The translations under genes and the position numbers were made by a program. 64,000 bases of DNA, taken from NCBI GenBank assembly GCA_019750135.1, contig JAIEOV010000089.1, positions 1 to 64,000 on the forward strand. Direction: 5' to 3'. The notes beneath the pieces were generated by a model. The model was not told the origin of the DNA, ran no database searches, and worked only from the letters and a program-made list of their open reading frames with translations. Position 1 is the stretch's first letter; each line of letters opens with the position of its first letter. Positions 50,790-59,369 of this stretch are shown in pieces. Origin of the DNA: Reyranella sp. (GTDB lineage: Bacteria; Pseudomonadota; Alphaproteobacteria; Reyranellales; Reyranellaceae).

Positions 50790-50841
50790 CGGGGGCCGGA
50801 CGAGCATGAGTGGGCCTGGAAATCGGCGGTCCGCGAGAAGC

Positions 50842-51546
50842 CTAGACCTGCGTGACCTTGCCGGTCGCGAGGTCGTACACGCCGCCGACGACACTGAGCT
50901 TCTTGGCCGTCACCATGTCGGCCAAGATAGGCTTGGCCGCGAGCAGCTGCTGGACGTTGTAGCGGACGTTCGCCACGACGGCGCGCTGATAGAGATCGTC
51001 GCCCGACTGCTTCAGGGCGGGCTCGATGCCGGGCTTCATGGAGCGCACCAGGTCGGCGATATGGCCCGGCAGGTTATTGCCCTTCTGCAGGGCGTCGACC
51101 GTGGCGTTGACGGCGCCGCAACTCGTATGGCCCAGAACCATGATCACCTTGGTGCCGAGCACGGCGGCGCCGAACTCCAGGCTGGCGAGCCCCTCGGTCG
51201 TGACGAAGTTGCCGGCGACGCGCACCACGAACAGATCGCCCGGCGGCTGGTCGAAGGCGAGTTCCGGCGCAACCCGGGAATCGGCGCAGCCGAGGATCGC
51301 GGCGAATGGGGCCTGGCCACGCGCACGGGCCGCCCGAGTGGCCGAGAAGTCGCGCTCATTCATCTTGTTTGACACGTAGCGGGCGTTGCCCTCAACGAGG
51401 AGCTTCAGCGCCGCCTCCGGCGTCTCGGCAGCCCTCGCGGGTTGAGCCTGCGCCGGACCGGCTAGCGGTGCGGCGGCCATTGTTGCCAAGCCGGCACCCA
51501 ACATGGTGCGTCGAGACAATCCGGCGGCACGACAAGCGTTACACAT
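50842..51546 (-). CDS. Exported beta-type carbonic anhydrase
   Basis: 234 residues. The N-terminus has a twin-arginine signal (GLSRRTMLGAGLATMAAAPLAGPAQAQ), so the enzyme acts in the periplasm. Zinc ligands and catalytic pair are visible: ILGCADSRVAPE (Cys, Asp-Arg dyad) and VLGHTSCGAVNA (His, Cys). It interconverts CO2 and bicarbonate. Start MCNACRAAG is preferred, with GGAG 5 bp upstream; a GTG five codons earlier is possible. Confidence 0.93.
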   Translation of the reverse strand: MCNACRAAGLSRRTMLGAGLATMAAAPLAGPAQAQPARAAETPEAALKLLVEGNARYVSNKMNERDFSATRAARARGQAPFAAILGCADSRVAPELAFDQPPGDLFVVRVAGNFVTTEGLASLEFGAAVLGTKVIMVLGHTSCGAVNATVDALQKGNNLPGHIADLVRSMKPGIEPALKQSGDDLYQRAVVANVRYNVQQLLAAKPILADMVTAKKLSVVGGVYDLATGKVTQV

Positions 51547-51655
51547 GCGCACTCCATTCACATGAACCGACGCACCCTATTCTGAAGCAGAAGCTTTACG
51601 CAATGACTGCAAATGCATATCGCAACGGCATCCCGACGCCTCGCGTTCAAGATCG

Positions 51656-52843
51656 GTGCAGTCGCCCGGGCCGTACATTCTTCTCTACGTCACCCTCTAC
51701 GCCGCGTTCGGCGTGGCGTCTCCGTATTGGCCGAAGCTGTTCGAAAGCAAGGGTCTCGCGCCGGAGCAGATCGGCTGGGTTCTCGCCGCCGCGCTGCTGA
51801 CGCGTCTCGCGGCGGGCCCGCTGGTGGCGCGGCTCGCCGACATGGTGGCCTCTCTGCGGCTCGTTCTCGCGAGCTGTATCGTCGTCGCCGCAGCAGCGGC
51901 GGCGGCATACATCTCGGCCGATACGTTCTGGCTCGTGCTCCTGATCGCGATCGTCCAAGCCGCAGCACTTGCGCCTACCACCTCGCTTGCCGATGCGCTG
52001 ACCGTCAGCGCGGCCCGCCCGCAGATGGCGGACAAGCCGTTCGAATACGGCTGGATACGGGGTGCGGCCTCAGCGGCCTTCCTCGCGGGCACTCTGATCA
52101 TTGGACAGCTCATTGGTCCCGGCGATCTCCATCCCATCATCTGGATCAACGTGATGCTGCTGGTGATGGCCGCCGCCGCGACCGCATTGCTTCCGAGAGC
52201 GCGCCTTGAATCCGCGCCTGTCACCGACCATTCGGGGCTCGTCGCCGCCAAAGTGCGCGGCCTGCTCAAGCTGCCGCCGTTCCGCATCGTCATCATCGTC
52301 TCCGCGCTGGCGTACGGCAGCCACGCGCTCTACGACGCCTTCGCCGTGATCCTGTGGAGCGCCGCCGGGCTGCAGCCGCCGGTCATCAGCGCCCTGTGGG
52401 CGGAGGCCGTGGCCGCCGAAGTCGTGGTGTTCTTCCTGATCGGGCCATGGCTGGTCGATCGGCTCGGAGTTCGCGGCGCGGCGATGCTGGCAGCCGTTGC
52501 CGGAGTCGTCCGCTGGACCGCCATGGGACTCACCGACTCCATCGCCGTGCTGGCGATTCTGCAGCCGCTGCATGGATTGACTTTCGCCCTGCTTCACCTT
52601 GTTTGCATGCGCGTCATCGGCAACGTCGTTCCGCCTGGCCTGGCCGCCACAGCCCAGGCACTCTATTCGTTCGGCGCCGGCATCGTGACGGCCGCCCTGA
52701 CCTCGTTGTCGGGAACGCTATATACCGACTATGGCGGCCTCACATTTCTGCCGATGGCAGCGCTTTGCGTCATCGCCCTGCTGTTTGCCTGGCGGGGTTT
52801 TGCGCATAGCCAGCAGCAACCTGCGGGCATGCCCGCGCCTTAG
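51656..52843 (+). CDS. MFS transporter, HcaT/MFS_1-like group
   Basis: 395 residues, twelve spans. The opening GPYILLYVTLYAAFGVASPYWPKLFESKG resembles 3-phenylpropionate transporter HcaT and related MFS_1-like proteins; GPLVARLADMVASLR is the loop 2-3 motif. The start is GTG at 51656 (read MQSPGPYILL); no nearby ATG is in frame and no strong RBS is seen, so the start is uncertain. It may import an aromatic or small organic acid. The next gene is a 37-residue membrane peptide. Confidence 0.85.
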   Translation: MQSPGPYILLYVTLYAAFGVASPYWPKLFESKGLAPEQIGWVLAAALLTRLAAGPLVARLADMVASLRLVLASCIVVAAAAAAAYISADTFWLVLLIAIVQAAALAPTTSLADALTVSAARPQMADKPFEYGWIRGAASAAFLAGTLIIGQLIGPGDLHPIIWINVMLLVMAAAATALLPRARLESAPVTDHSGLVAAKVRGLLKLPPFRIVIIVSALAYGSHALYDAFAVILWSAAGLQPPVISALWAEAVAAEVVVFFLIGPWLVDRLGVRGAAMLAAVAGVVRWTAMGLTDSIAVLAILQPLHGLTFALLHLVCMRVIGNVVPPGLAATAQALYSFGAGIVTAALTSLSGTLYTDYGGLTFLPMAALCVIALLFAWRGFAHSQQQPAGMPAP

Positions 52844-52848
52844 TCGTC

Positions 52849-52962
52849 ATGACGATTTGGAACCTGGTCCTCACCGGCCTAGCCGCCGTCATGATCACGG
52901 CAAGTACCGCCGTGATCGTCGGCCTCGGCGTGGTGATCTGGACGACCCGCCGGATCGATTGA
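52849..52962 (+). CDS. 37-residue single-span membrane peptide
   Basis: The frame reads MTIWNLVLTGLAAVMITAST, then AVIVGLGVVIWTTRRID and TGA. One hydrophobic helix spans about residues 7-31 with a positively charged C-terminal end (TTRRID). It lies 5 bp after the MFS stop on the same strand, so it could be a small accessory subunit of the transporter. The short length and lack of a strong RBS make it uncertain. Confidence 0.5.
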   Translation: MTIWNLVLTGLAAVMITASTAVIVGLGVVIWTTRRID

Positions 52963-52965
52963 CGC

Positions 52966-53190
52966 TCAACCGCCCAGGCTGTCCGGCTCAGGCACTCTTC
53001 TGCCGGAATCTTCGCCCTCGGTCGTACGCGGATGCCTGCGGTGAAGGAAGACGGCCAGTTCCTCGCGCGCTCCCTTGCCGGCAGATCGTACGGCGGCTTC
53101 GAACAGGTCATGCTGGACGTACGTCGGCAACTGGCCCCAAACCTTGGCGGCGGCCTGCCCAAGGGCGGTCGTGAGCTCGTCAGGAGTCAT
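52966..53190 (-). CDS. Small hypothetical protein
   Basis: 74 residues: MTPDELTTALGQAAAKVWGQ, then a helical part LPTYVQHDLFEAAVRSAGKGAREELAVFLHRRHP and a polar end. It is likely all-helical and cytoplasmic. GAGGTG precedes the ATG by about 5 bp. It lies downstream of the large MFS gene on the same strand, 38 bp away. No family recognised. Confidence 0.6.
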   Translation of the reverse strand: MTPDELTTALGQAAAKVWGQLPTYVQHDLFEAAVRSAGKGAREELAVFLHRRHPRTTEGEDSGRRVPEPDSLGG

Positions 53191-53228
53191 TCCATCACCT
53201 CGTCGGCGGGAGGACGGAAGAGTTTCGA

Positions 53229-54740
53229 TTATCGCCGTTTTTCCGGGGGATCTTCAAGCTCGACGCGCATCGACAGGGGCGGCGCCACCTCTTCCAGGGG
53301 CCGGCACTCCGCATTGACGCCCAGCCGCAGGGTCACCAGGGAGGCCAGGACCATCAGGAACGCCCCCAGCATGTAGCCCATCACGATCTCGGTCGGGCTT
53401 TCGCTGGCGATCAGCACCCCGAACAGCCAGGGCCCGCCGACGCCGCCCAGCAGAGTGCCGAAGGCGTAGAACAGCGCAATGGTGAGCGCGCGGATCTCCA
53501 GGGGGAAGCACTCGCCCACCGTTAGGTAGGCGGCGCTGGCCGCCGCCGAGGCGAAGAAGAAGACCACGCTCCACATCGCCGTCTGCGTCGTGGCGGTGAG
53601 CAGGCCCTCGCCGAACAGCCAGCCGGTGAGGGCCAGCAGCAGGCCCGACAAGCCATAGGTCGCGCAGATCATGGCCTTGCGGCCCACCGAATCGAATAAC
53701 GGGCCGAGCAGCAACGGGCCCAGGAAATTGCCGAGCGCGAACGGCAGGATGTAGAGCCCGACCTTGTCGGCCTCGATGCCGTAGAACCGCGTCAGCACCA
53801 GCGCGTAGGTGAAAAAGATGGCGTTGTAGACGAAGGCCTGCGCCGCCATCAGGACCAGGCCGAGCGTGGTGCGGCCGGGATAGTCGCGGAGCAGCGTGCG
53901 CGCCACCGACACCATGGTCGTGCGATGCGTATCGCCGAGCGCCAACCGCGCCGTCACCGGGGGCAAGGCCACGCCTTCGCTGGCGACGACGCGCGCTTCG
54001 ATGCCGTCGACGACGCGCGCCGCCTCGCCCGGCTGGCCATGCAGCATCAGCCAGCGTGGACTTTCAGGCAGGAAGCGCCGCAGATAGAGGATCACGAGGC
54101 CGAGCACGGCGCCGCTGCCGAAGGCCAGCCGCCAGCCCATGTCGGGCGGCAGCACGGCGGGATCGAGCAGCACCACCGAGAGCAGCGCGCCACCCGCGGC
54201 GCCGATCCAGAAGCTGCCGTTGATAGCGAGGTCGACGCGACCGCGCAGGCGCGCCGGGATCAGCTCCTGGATCGCGGAGTTGATGGCCGAGTACTCGCCG
54301 CCGATGCCCGCGCCGGTGAAGAAGCGGAACACCAGGAAGCTCCAGAAGTCCCACGAGAAGGCGGTAAGCGCGGTGGCCACCAGATAGACACCGAGCGTCA
54401 CGTTGAACAGCTTCTTGCGGCCCAGCCGGTCGGTGAGATGGCCGAAGAACAGCGAGCCCATCACGGCGCCGGCGAGGTAGGCGCTGCCGGTCAACCCGAC
54501 CTGCTCGGCGGTGAACTGCAGGCGCGGGCTGGTCTGCAGCGCCGCGGCCACCGACCCGGCCAGGGTGACTTCGAGACCGTCGAGGATCCAGGTGATGCCG
54601 AGTGCCACCACCACCAGCCGATGGAATCGGCTCCACGGCAGCCGGTCGAGCCGGGCCGGCACGTCGGTATAGGTGCCGCGGACGGATTGGTCTGGCGCCA
54701 TTGAAGGCACATAACATTCCGACTGCACTGAAGGTTCCAT
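53229..54740 (-). CDS. MFS transporter, sugar/aromatic acid symporter-like
   Basis: 503 residues with twelve spans. Family motifs: FFGHLTDRLGRKKLFNV after TM2, GAGIGGEYSAINSAIQELIPARLRGR (TM4-5) and LPESPRWLMLHGQPGEA before the central loop. This pattern covers the sugar-porter and aromatic-acid/H+ symporter groups. Start MEPSVQSEC is used; MAPDQSV at 54701 is equally possible. It is divergent from the Fsr-type MFS gene, with 73 bp between. Confidence 0.88.
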   Translation of the reverse strand: MEPSVQSECYVPSMAPDQSVRGTYTDVPARLDRLPWSRFHRLVVVALGITWILDGLEVTLAGSVAAALQTSPRLQFTAEQVGLTGSAYLAGAVMGSLFFGHLTDRLGRKKLFNVTLGVYLVATALTAFSWDFWSFLVFRFFTGAGIGGEYSAINSAIQELIPARLRGRVDLAINGSFWIGAAGGALLSVVLLDPAVLPPDMGWRLAFGSGAVLGLVILYLRRFLPESPRWLMLHGQPGEAARVVDGIEARVVASEGVALPPVTARLALGDTHRTTMVSVARTLLRDYPGRTTLGLVLMAAQAFVYNAIFFTYALVLTRFYGIEADKVGLYILPFALGNFLGPLLLGPLFDSVGRKAMICATYGLSGLLLALTGWLFGEGLLTATTQTAMWSVVFFFASAAASAAYLTVGECFPLEIRALTIALFYAFGTLLGGVGGPWLFGVLIASESPTEIVMGYMLGAFLMVLASLVTLRLGVNAECRPLEEVAPPLSMRVELEDPPEKRR

Positions 54741-54813
54741 AGCCGAGGGCCCTGCAACGCTGGCTTGCCCCCGCGGCGGTGCTGCCGCGAACCTCGTCTG
54801 CTATTGTGTGAAT

Positions 54814-56079
54814 ATGAGCGATAGTACTTTGTCGGCGGGAACGGTGCCCGCGGCGACGCCTGCAGTTTCCACGGCATCGACGGCTTCGGCCAACACCACG
54901 ACCTTTGCGGTCATCCTCTCGCTGAGCTTCTGCCATCTGCTCAACGACATGATGCAGTCGCTGGTCCCGGCGCTCTATCCCATCCTCAAGGAGAACTATG
55001 CGCTGAGCTTCGGCCAGGTCGGCCTGATCACGCTCGCCTTCCAGTGCACTGCATCGATGCTGCAGCCGCTGGTCGGTCTCTACACCGACAAGAAGCCCCA
55101 GCCCTATTCCCTCATGGTCGGCATGGGCTTCACCCTGGTCGGCCTGCTGCTGATGTCGCGCGCCGACTCCTATCCCATGATCCTGTTCGCCGCGGCGCTG
55201 ATCGGCATGGGCTCGTCGGTGTTCCATCCCGAGGCCTCGCGCGTGGCGCGCATGGCGTCGGGCGGGCGCTACGGTCTCGCCCAGTCGCTGTTCCAGGTCG
55301 GGGGCAACATGGGATCGGCGGCCGGGCCGCTGCTCGCCGCCTTCATCGTCGTACCGCACGGCCAGCACAGCATCGTCTGGTTCTCTGCCGCGGCGCTGGT
55401 GGCGATGGTCGTGCTGTTCCAGGTCGGCGGCTGGTACGCACGCCGCCAGGCCGAGCGGAAGCCCTCGGCGCGCAAAGCCGCATCCGCAACGGCAGTCCCT
55501 GCCTTGTCGAAGCGCCGCGTCGCCTTTGCCGTCGCGATCCTGGTGGCGCTGCTCTTCTCGAAGAACGTCTACAGCGCGAGCCTCGGCTCCTACTTTACAC
55601 TCTATCTAATGTCGCGGTTCGGCATCGACGTGGCGACGGCGCAGCTCTACCTGTTCGCCTTCCTGGTCGGCATCGTCGGCGGCACGATCCTCGGCGGCGC
55701 GGTGGGCGACAAGGTCGGCCGCATCCCGGTGATGTGGTTCTCGATCCTGGGCGCCCTGCCCTTCGCCCTGATGCTGCCCTATGCCAATCTCTTCTGGACG
55801 GGCGTGCTGGCGGTCCTGGTGGCCATGATCATGGCCTCGGCCTTCTCCGCCATCCTGGTCTACGCCCAGGAGCTGCTGCCCGGCCGCGTCGGGCTGGTGG
55901 CCGGCATGTTCTTCGGCTTCTCCTTCGGCCTGGGCGGCCTCGGCGCCGCCGCATTGGGCGAGCTTGCCGACTGGACCAGCATCGAGACGGTATACAAGGT
56001 CACGCCATTCCTTCTGTTGCTGGGAATCTTGACGGCCTTCCTGCCGCGCCAGCCGGGCGAGCCCAGGAATACCCATTGA
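54814..56079 (+). CDS. fsr: MFS transporter of the Fsr (fosmidomycin resistance) family
   Basis: 421 residues. The first span carries the Fsr hallmark SFCHLLNDMMQSLVPALYPILKENY, and TM4-5 have SSVFHPEASRVARMASGGRYG. Fsr proteins export fosmidomycin and probably native phosphorylated or organic compounds. ATG at 54814 is used; GTG two codons before is possible. It precedes the sensor-MCE operon by 55 bp and might be transcribed with it. Confidence 0.88.
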   Translation: MSDSTLSAGTVPAATPAVSTASTASANTTTFAVILSLSFCHLLNDMMQSLVPALYPILKENYALSFGQVGLITLAFQCTASMLQPLVGLYTDKKPQPYSLMVGMGFTLVGLLLMSRADSYPMILFAAALIGMGSSVFHPEASRVARMASGGRYGLAQSLFQVGGNMGSAAGPLLAAFIVVPHGQHSIVWFSAAALVAMVVLFQVGGWYARRQAERKPSARKAASATAVPALSKRRVAFAVAILVALLFSKNVYSASLGSYFTLYLMSRFGIDVATAQLYLFAFLVGIVGGTILGGAVGDKVGRIPVMWFSILGALPFALMLPYANLFWTGVLAVLVAMIMASAFSAILVYAQELLPGRVGLVAGMFFGFSFGLGGLGAAALGELADWTSIETVYKVTPFLLLLGILTAFLPRQPGEPRNTH

Positions 56080-56133
56080 AGGCGCACTGACACCCTCTAC
56101 GGATAGTAGATGATGCGCTAAACTGGGCGCCAC

Positions 56134-58548
56134 ATGGCGCTCTTGCGTAAACCCGCGTTGCAGCCGGCCGCCGCGGCACAGGCCTCGACGGCCCCGTCGA
56201 AGGCGGCAGCGCGCCGCCGAACCGGATCGCGCCTGCGCACGACGATCCGTCACAGTCTGCCCGTGCTGGGCGTGGTCATCGTGGTCGCGCTGGTCTCGGC
56301 CATCGCCTATGTCGTCTACGACGCCAACCGCCAGGGGGCTCGTACCCTCAGCAACGACCTGATCACGGCCATCGACCGGCGGGTCGGCGCCCAGATGCGC
56401 TCGTACCTCACGCCGCCTCAACAGTTCCTGGTGCTGGCCGACGCCGCGGGGGCGGGTCGCAACGCCATCGAGGCGGCGCCCGAAATGGAGCGGTTCGCGC
56501 GCTACGCCATCGGCAACATCCCGTCCGTCTCGGCCTTCAGCTACGCCGACGCCCAGGGGAACTACGTCTTCGTCGTGCGCAACGAGAAGGGCGGGTTCGA
56601 CACCAAGCTGATCGACCGGACCGAAGGCCGGCGGGTCACCTGGGAACGGCGTGACGGCAACAACAAGACGATCGCCATCGAGGAGGATCCCGGCGACACG
56701 TTCGATCCGCGCACGCGACCCTGGTTCCAGGGTGCCGAAAGCACGCGCAAGATGTTCTGGACCGAAAGCTACCTCTTCTACACGGTGCGCAAGCCCGGCC
56801 TCACGGTGGCGCTGCCGCGTTTCGACCATGACGGCAAGCTGCAGACCGTCATCGCCGTCGACATCGAGCTCGCCACGCTCTGTGCCTGGCTCGAACAGCT
56901 CCACATCGGCAGCCGCGGCCGGGCGATGATCGTCGATCCTTCGGGCCGCATCGTCGCCTATCCGGACGCCAATTGGCTGCCGGCCAATGAACCGGAGGCG
57001 AAGTCGCCGCGACTCGACGAGGTCGGCGATCCCGTGCTGACGCGCGCCTTCGACCTGCTGCGGGTCGAAGGCTACGGCCGCAAGATCCTGGACTTCGACC
57101 ATGAGCGCATCATCATCTCCTCCGAGCCGGTCCGGCGGCTGACCAGCCGCGACTGGATCGTATTGATCGTCGTGCCCGAGACCGACTTCGTGGGCTTCGT
57201 CGCCGACAGCGGCATCACCGCCCTCGTCATGTCGATCGCCGTGGTGCTGATCGTCGCCGGCCTGACCGGGCTGCTGGCCTGGCGCAACGTCCTGGCCGAA
57301 CGGCGCGCCGCCGAGGCGTCGATCCGGCAGGAGGCGCTGGAAGTCCGCACCCAGACCTTCATCGACCTGGCGCACGACGCCGTCTCCGCCGACGCGGAGG
57401 AAGCCGGCCTCGCCCGGGCGACCGAGAGCGCCGCCGCCGCCTGCTCGGCCAAGCGCGTCGCGATCTGGCGGCTGAGCCGCGACGGCCGCACCCTGACCTG
57501 CGAGGACTGCTTCGACAGCGACGTGCACGATCACACGATGGGCCTGGCGCTCCATCGCGACGAGATGCCCAACCTCTTCTCGGCGCTTGCCCAGGGAACG
57601 GCCATCGACACTACCGAAGCCGGCCAGGACAAGCGGACGTCGGAACTGTTCGCGACCTACCTGAAGCCGCTCGAGATCAGCAGCATCTATGTCGCGCCCA
57701 TCCTGATGACCGGGCGATTGATCGGCATGCTGACGATCGAGGATCCGCAGCGTGGCGATCAGGCGACGGGCCTGGCGACGTTCTGCGATGCCTTGTCGAT
57801 CCTGCTGGCGCTGCGTTTCACGGCCGCCGCGGCGCCGACGCCCGGCGCGTCGCAGGCGACGGTCGCCGCGGGGGCTGCGGCAGCGGCCCAGGAAAAGGCC
57901 GAACCCGTCGAGGTGCAGAGTAGCTTCGCCCAACGCGAGACGCGTCTCGAACGGACCCTGCTGGCCCAGAACGCGCCGATGGAAAGCCTGGTCGAGAGCG
58001 CGATCGACCGGGCGACGGTCGGCGTCATCAAGCTGCCGAACTGGACGACGGTCGCCCAGCGCCCGTCCGACAGCGGCCAGCGCACGGCGATGGACGCCAT
58101 CGTCCAGGAACTGCGGCGCACCATCGAGACGAGCGGCGTGTGCTACGCGGCCCTGCTCGACGACCAGATCGTATTGGCGGCCTTTCTGCGCGACCGCAGG
58201 TCGGTCGAGGGCAATGCGATGTGCCTGGCGACGGCGATGCTCGAGCTGCGCGACCGCCTGATCGAGCTGGAGGATCGCTGGAGCACCAGTCTCGACTTCC
58301 GCCTCGCCATCGACATCGGCACGATCATGGCCTCGACGGTCGGCACCGACCCACCGAGCCGCAACCTGTGGGGCGGCGCCATCGGCATCGCCAAGGTGCT
58401 GGCCGGCACCACGCCGCGTCGCACCATCGCGGCGTCCGAGACGGCCTACGATCTTCTGTCGAACCAGTTCCTGTTCCGCCCGCGCGGCAGCTACTTCCTG
58501 CCCGAAACCGGCAACATGCGCACCTTCGTGATGGTCGGCCGCATATGA
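56134..58548 (+). CDS. Membrane sensor: Cache, GAF and degenerate nucleotide-cyclase domain
   Basis: 804 residues. TM1 about 41-62, periplasmic double-Cache-like domain about 70-350 (PQQFLVLADAAG, DTFDPRTRPWFQGA), TM2 about 358-382, GAF-like domain about 400-575 and a C-terminal class III cyclase-like fold about 610-804. The cyclase ending is recognisable (LDFRLAIDIGTIMASTVG, NLWGGAIGIAKVL, YDLLSNQFLFRPRGSYFL), but the first metal Asp region is IKLPNW and the catalytic D-N-R set of the W-G-D-x-V-N-x-A-S-R motif is G-G-K. It probably signals by conformation, not cAMP. The stop overlaps the permease start (ATGA). Confidence 0.85.
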   Translation: MALLRKPALQPAAAAQASTAPSKAAARRRTGSRLRTTIRHSLPVLGVVIVVALVSAIAYVVYDANRQGARTLSNDLITAIDRRVGAQMRSYLTPPQQFLVLADAAGAGRNAIEAAPEMERFARYAIGNIPSVSAFSYADAQGNYVFVVRNEKGGFDTKLIDRTEGRRVTWERRDGNNKTIAIEEDPGDTFDPRTRPWFQGAESTRKMFWTESYLFYTVRKPGLTVALPRFDHDGKLQTVIAVDIELATLCAWLEQLHIGSRGRAMIVDPSGRIVAYPDANWLPANEPEAKSPRLDEVGDPVLTRAFDLLRVEGYGRKILDFDHERIIISSEPVRRLTSRDWIVLIVVPETDFVGFVADSGITALVMSIAVVLIVAGLTGLLAWRNVLAERRAAEASIRQEALEVRTQTFIDLAHDAVSADAEEAGLARATESAAAACSAKRVAIWRLSRDGRTLTCEDCFDSDVHDHTMGLALHRDEMPNLFSALAQGTAIDTTEAGQDKRTSELFATYLKPLEISSIYVAPILMTGRLIGMLTIEDPQRGDQATGLATFCDALSILLALRFTAAAAPTPGASQATVAAGAAAAAQEKAEPVEVQSSFAQRETRLERTLLAQNAPMESLVESAIDRATVGVIKLPNWTTVAQRPSDSGQRTAMDAIVQELRRTIETSGVCYAALLDDQIVLAAFLRDRRSVEGNAMCLATAMLELRDRLIELEDRWSTSLDFRLAIDIGTIMASTVGTDPPSRNLWGGAIGIAKVLAGTTPRRTIAASETAYDLLSNQFLFRPRGSYFLPETGNMRTFVMVGRI

Positions 58549-59369
58549 TCGCTCGCGCCCAGCGCTACAACCCGCGCCCGTGGCCGCGCCGCGTGCTGGC
58601 CGCCTTCGGCGCCGCGACGATCTCCGGCACCAGGCGGCTGCTGCTGTTCATGTCGTTTGCCACGACCGTCGCCTTCGTGGCGTTTCGGCGCGAGGCATGG
58701 CGCGGCCCTGTGTCGATCGAGTTCAACCGCATGCTGCGCGAGGTAGCGGTGCGCTCGCTGTGGACCACCATCGTGACCGGCATGCTGGTGGGCTTCGCGC
58801 TGGTTACGCAGGCCGTCTACTGGCTGGCGCAGACCGGCACGACCGGCCTGGTCGGCCCGGTGATCGTCATCCTGCTGATCCGCGAGCTGGTGCCGATCCT
58901 GGTCGGCCTGATCGTGTTCGGCAGGAGCGGCACGGCAACGCTGATCGAGCTCGGCGAGGCGCAGCCCAAGGGCTGGCTCCGTTTGCTGGAGATCCAAGGC
59001 CTCGATCCGCTGGCGCTGCTGGTGCTGCCGCGCGCCGTGGCCTTCGCCATCGGCGCGTTCTGCCTGGCCACCGTGCTGCTCTGCTCGACCATGCTGACCA
59101 GCTACTTCCTGGCCTACGGGCTGCAGCTGATCGCCTACTCGGTCTGGGATTTCGCCGACGCGGTGCTGCGGGCGATGAAGATCCAGGACTTCATCGTTCC
59201 GCCGCTGAAGTGCATCATCATCGGCTACATGGTGGCGCTGACTTGCTGCTCCACCGGCCTCGGCCGCCGCGACGAATCCGATGAGCTGCAGCGGCTGGTG
59301 CCGCGCGGCTTCGTGCGCTCGGCACTGGCCATCCTGCTGGTCAACACCTTGTTCGACCTGGTGGTCTGA
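58545..59369 (+). CDS. MlaE-family ABC permease of an MCE system
   Basis: 274 residues. MlaE-type permease blocks: GPVIVILLIRELVPILVGLIVFGRSGTATLIELGEA in consecutive reads and the C-terminal CCSTGLGRR region, with five or six spans. It should form the inner-membrane channel for lipid transfer with the MCE protein. It overlaps the sensor stop by 4 bp and its own stop overlaps the next ATG (TGATG). The EAA-like coupling region for an ATPase (ELGEAQPKGWLRLLEIQGLDPL) is kept, although the partner has lost catalytic motifs. Confidence 0.9.
   Translation: MIARAQRYNPRPWPRRVLAAFGAATISGTRRLLLFMSFATTVAFVAFRREAWRGPVSIEFNRMLREVAVRSLWTTIVTGMLVGFALVTQAVYWLAQTGTTGLVGPVIVILLIRELVPILVGLIVFGRSGTATLIELGEAQPKGWLRLLEIQGLDPLALLVLPRAVAFAIGAFCLATVLLCSTMLTSYFLAYGLQLIAYSVWDFADAVLRAMKIQDFIVPPLKCIIIGYMVALTCCSTGLGRRDESDELQRLVPRGFVRSALAILLVNTLFDLVV

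Larger units (their letters stand above)
50205..50841. other. Gene-poor stretch with palindromic repeats and a gene fragment
   Basis: No intact gene is supported between the GST and carbonic anhydrase genes. It contains two palindromic elements with a shared GCTCGCTCATGA-type core, at 50241-50307 and 50765-50789, and a degraded leftward frame between them. The composition is uneven compared with neighbouring genes. Confidence 0.6.

Noticed and set aside
55606-57933. Leftward open frame of 775 codons over the Fsr and sensor genes
   Set aside because: It spans two unrelated rightward genes and has only low-complexity charged sequence.
58140-58544. Extension of the MlaE-like permease upstream into the sensor gene
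   Set aside because: The extra residues overlap the conserved cyclase-like end in another frame; the ATGA overlap at 58545 is the natural start.
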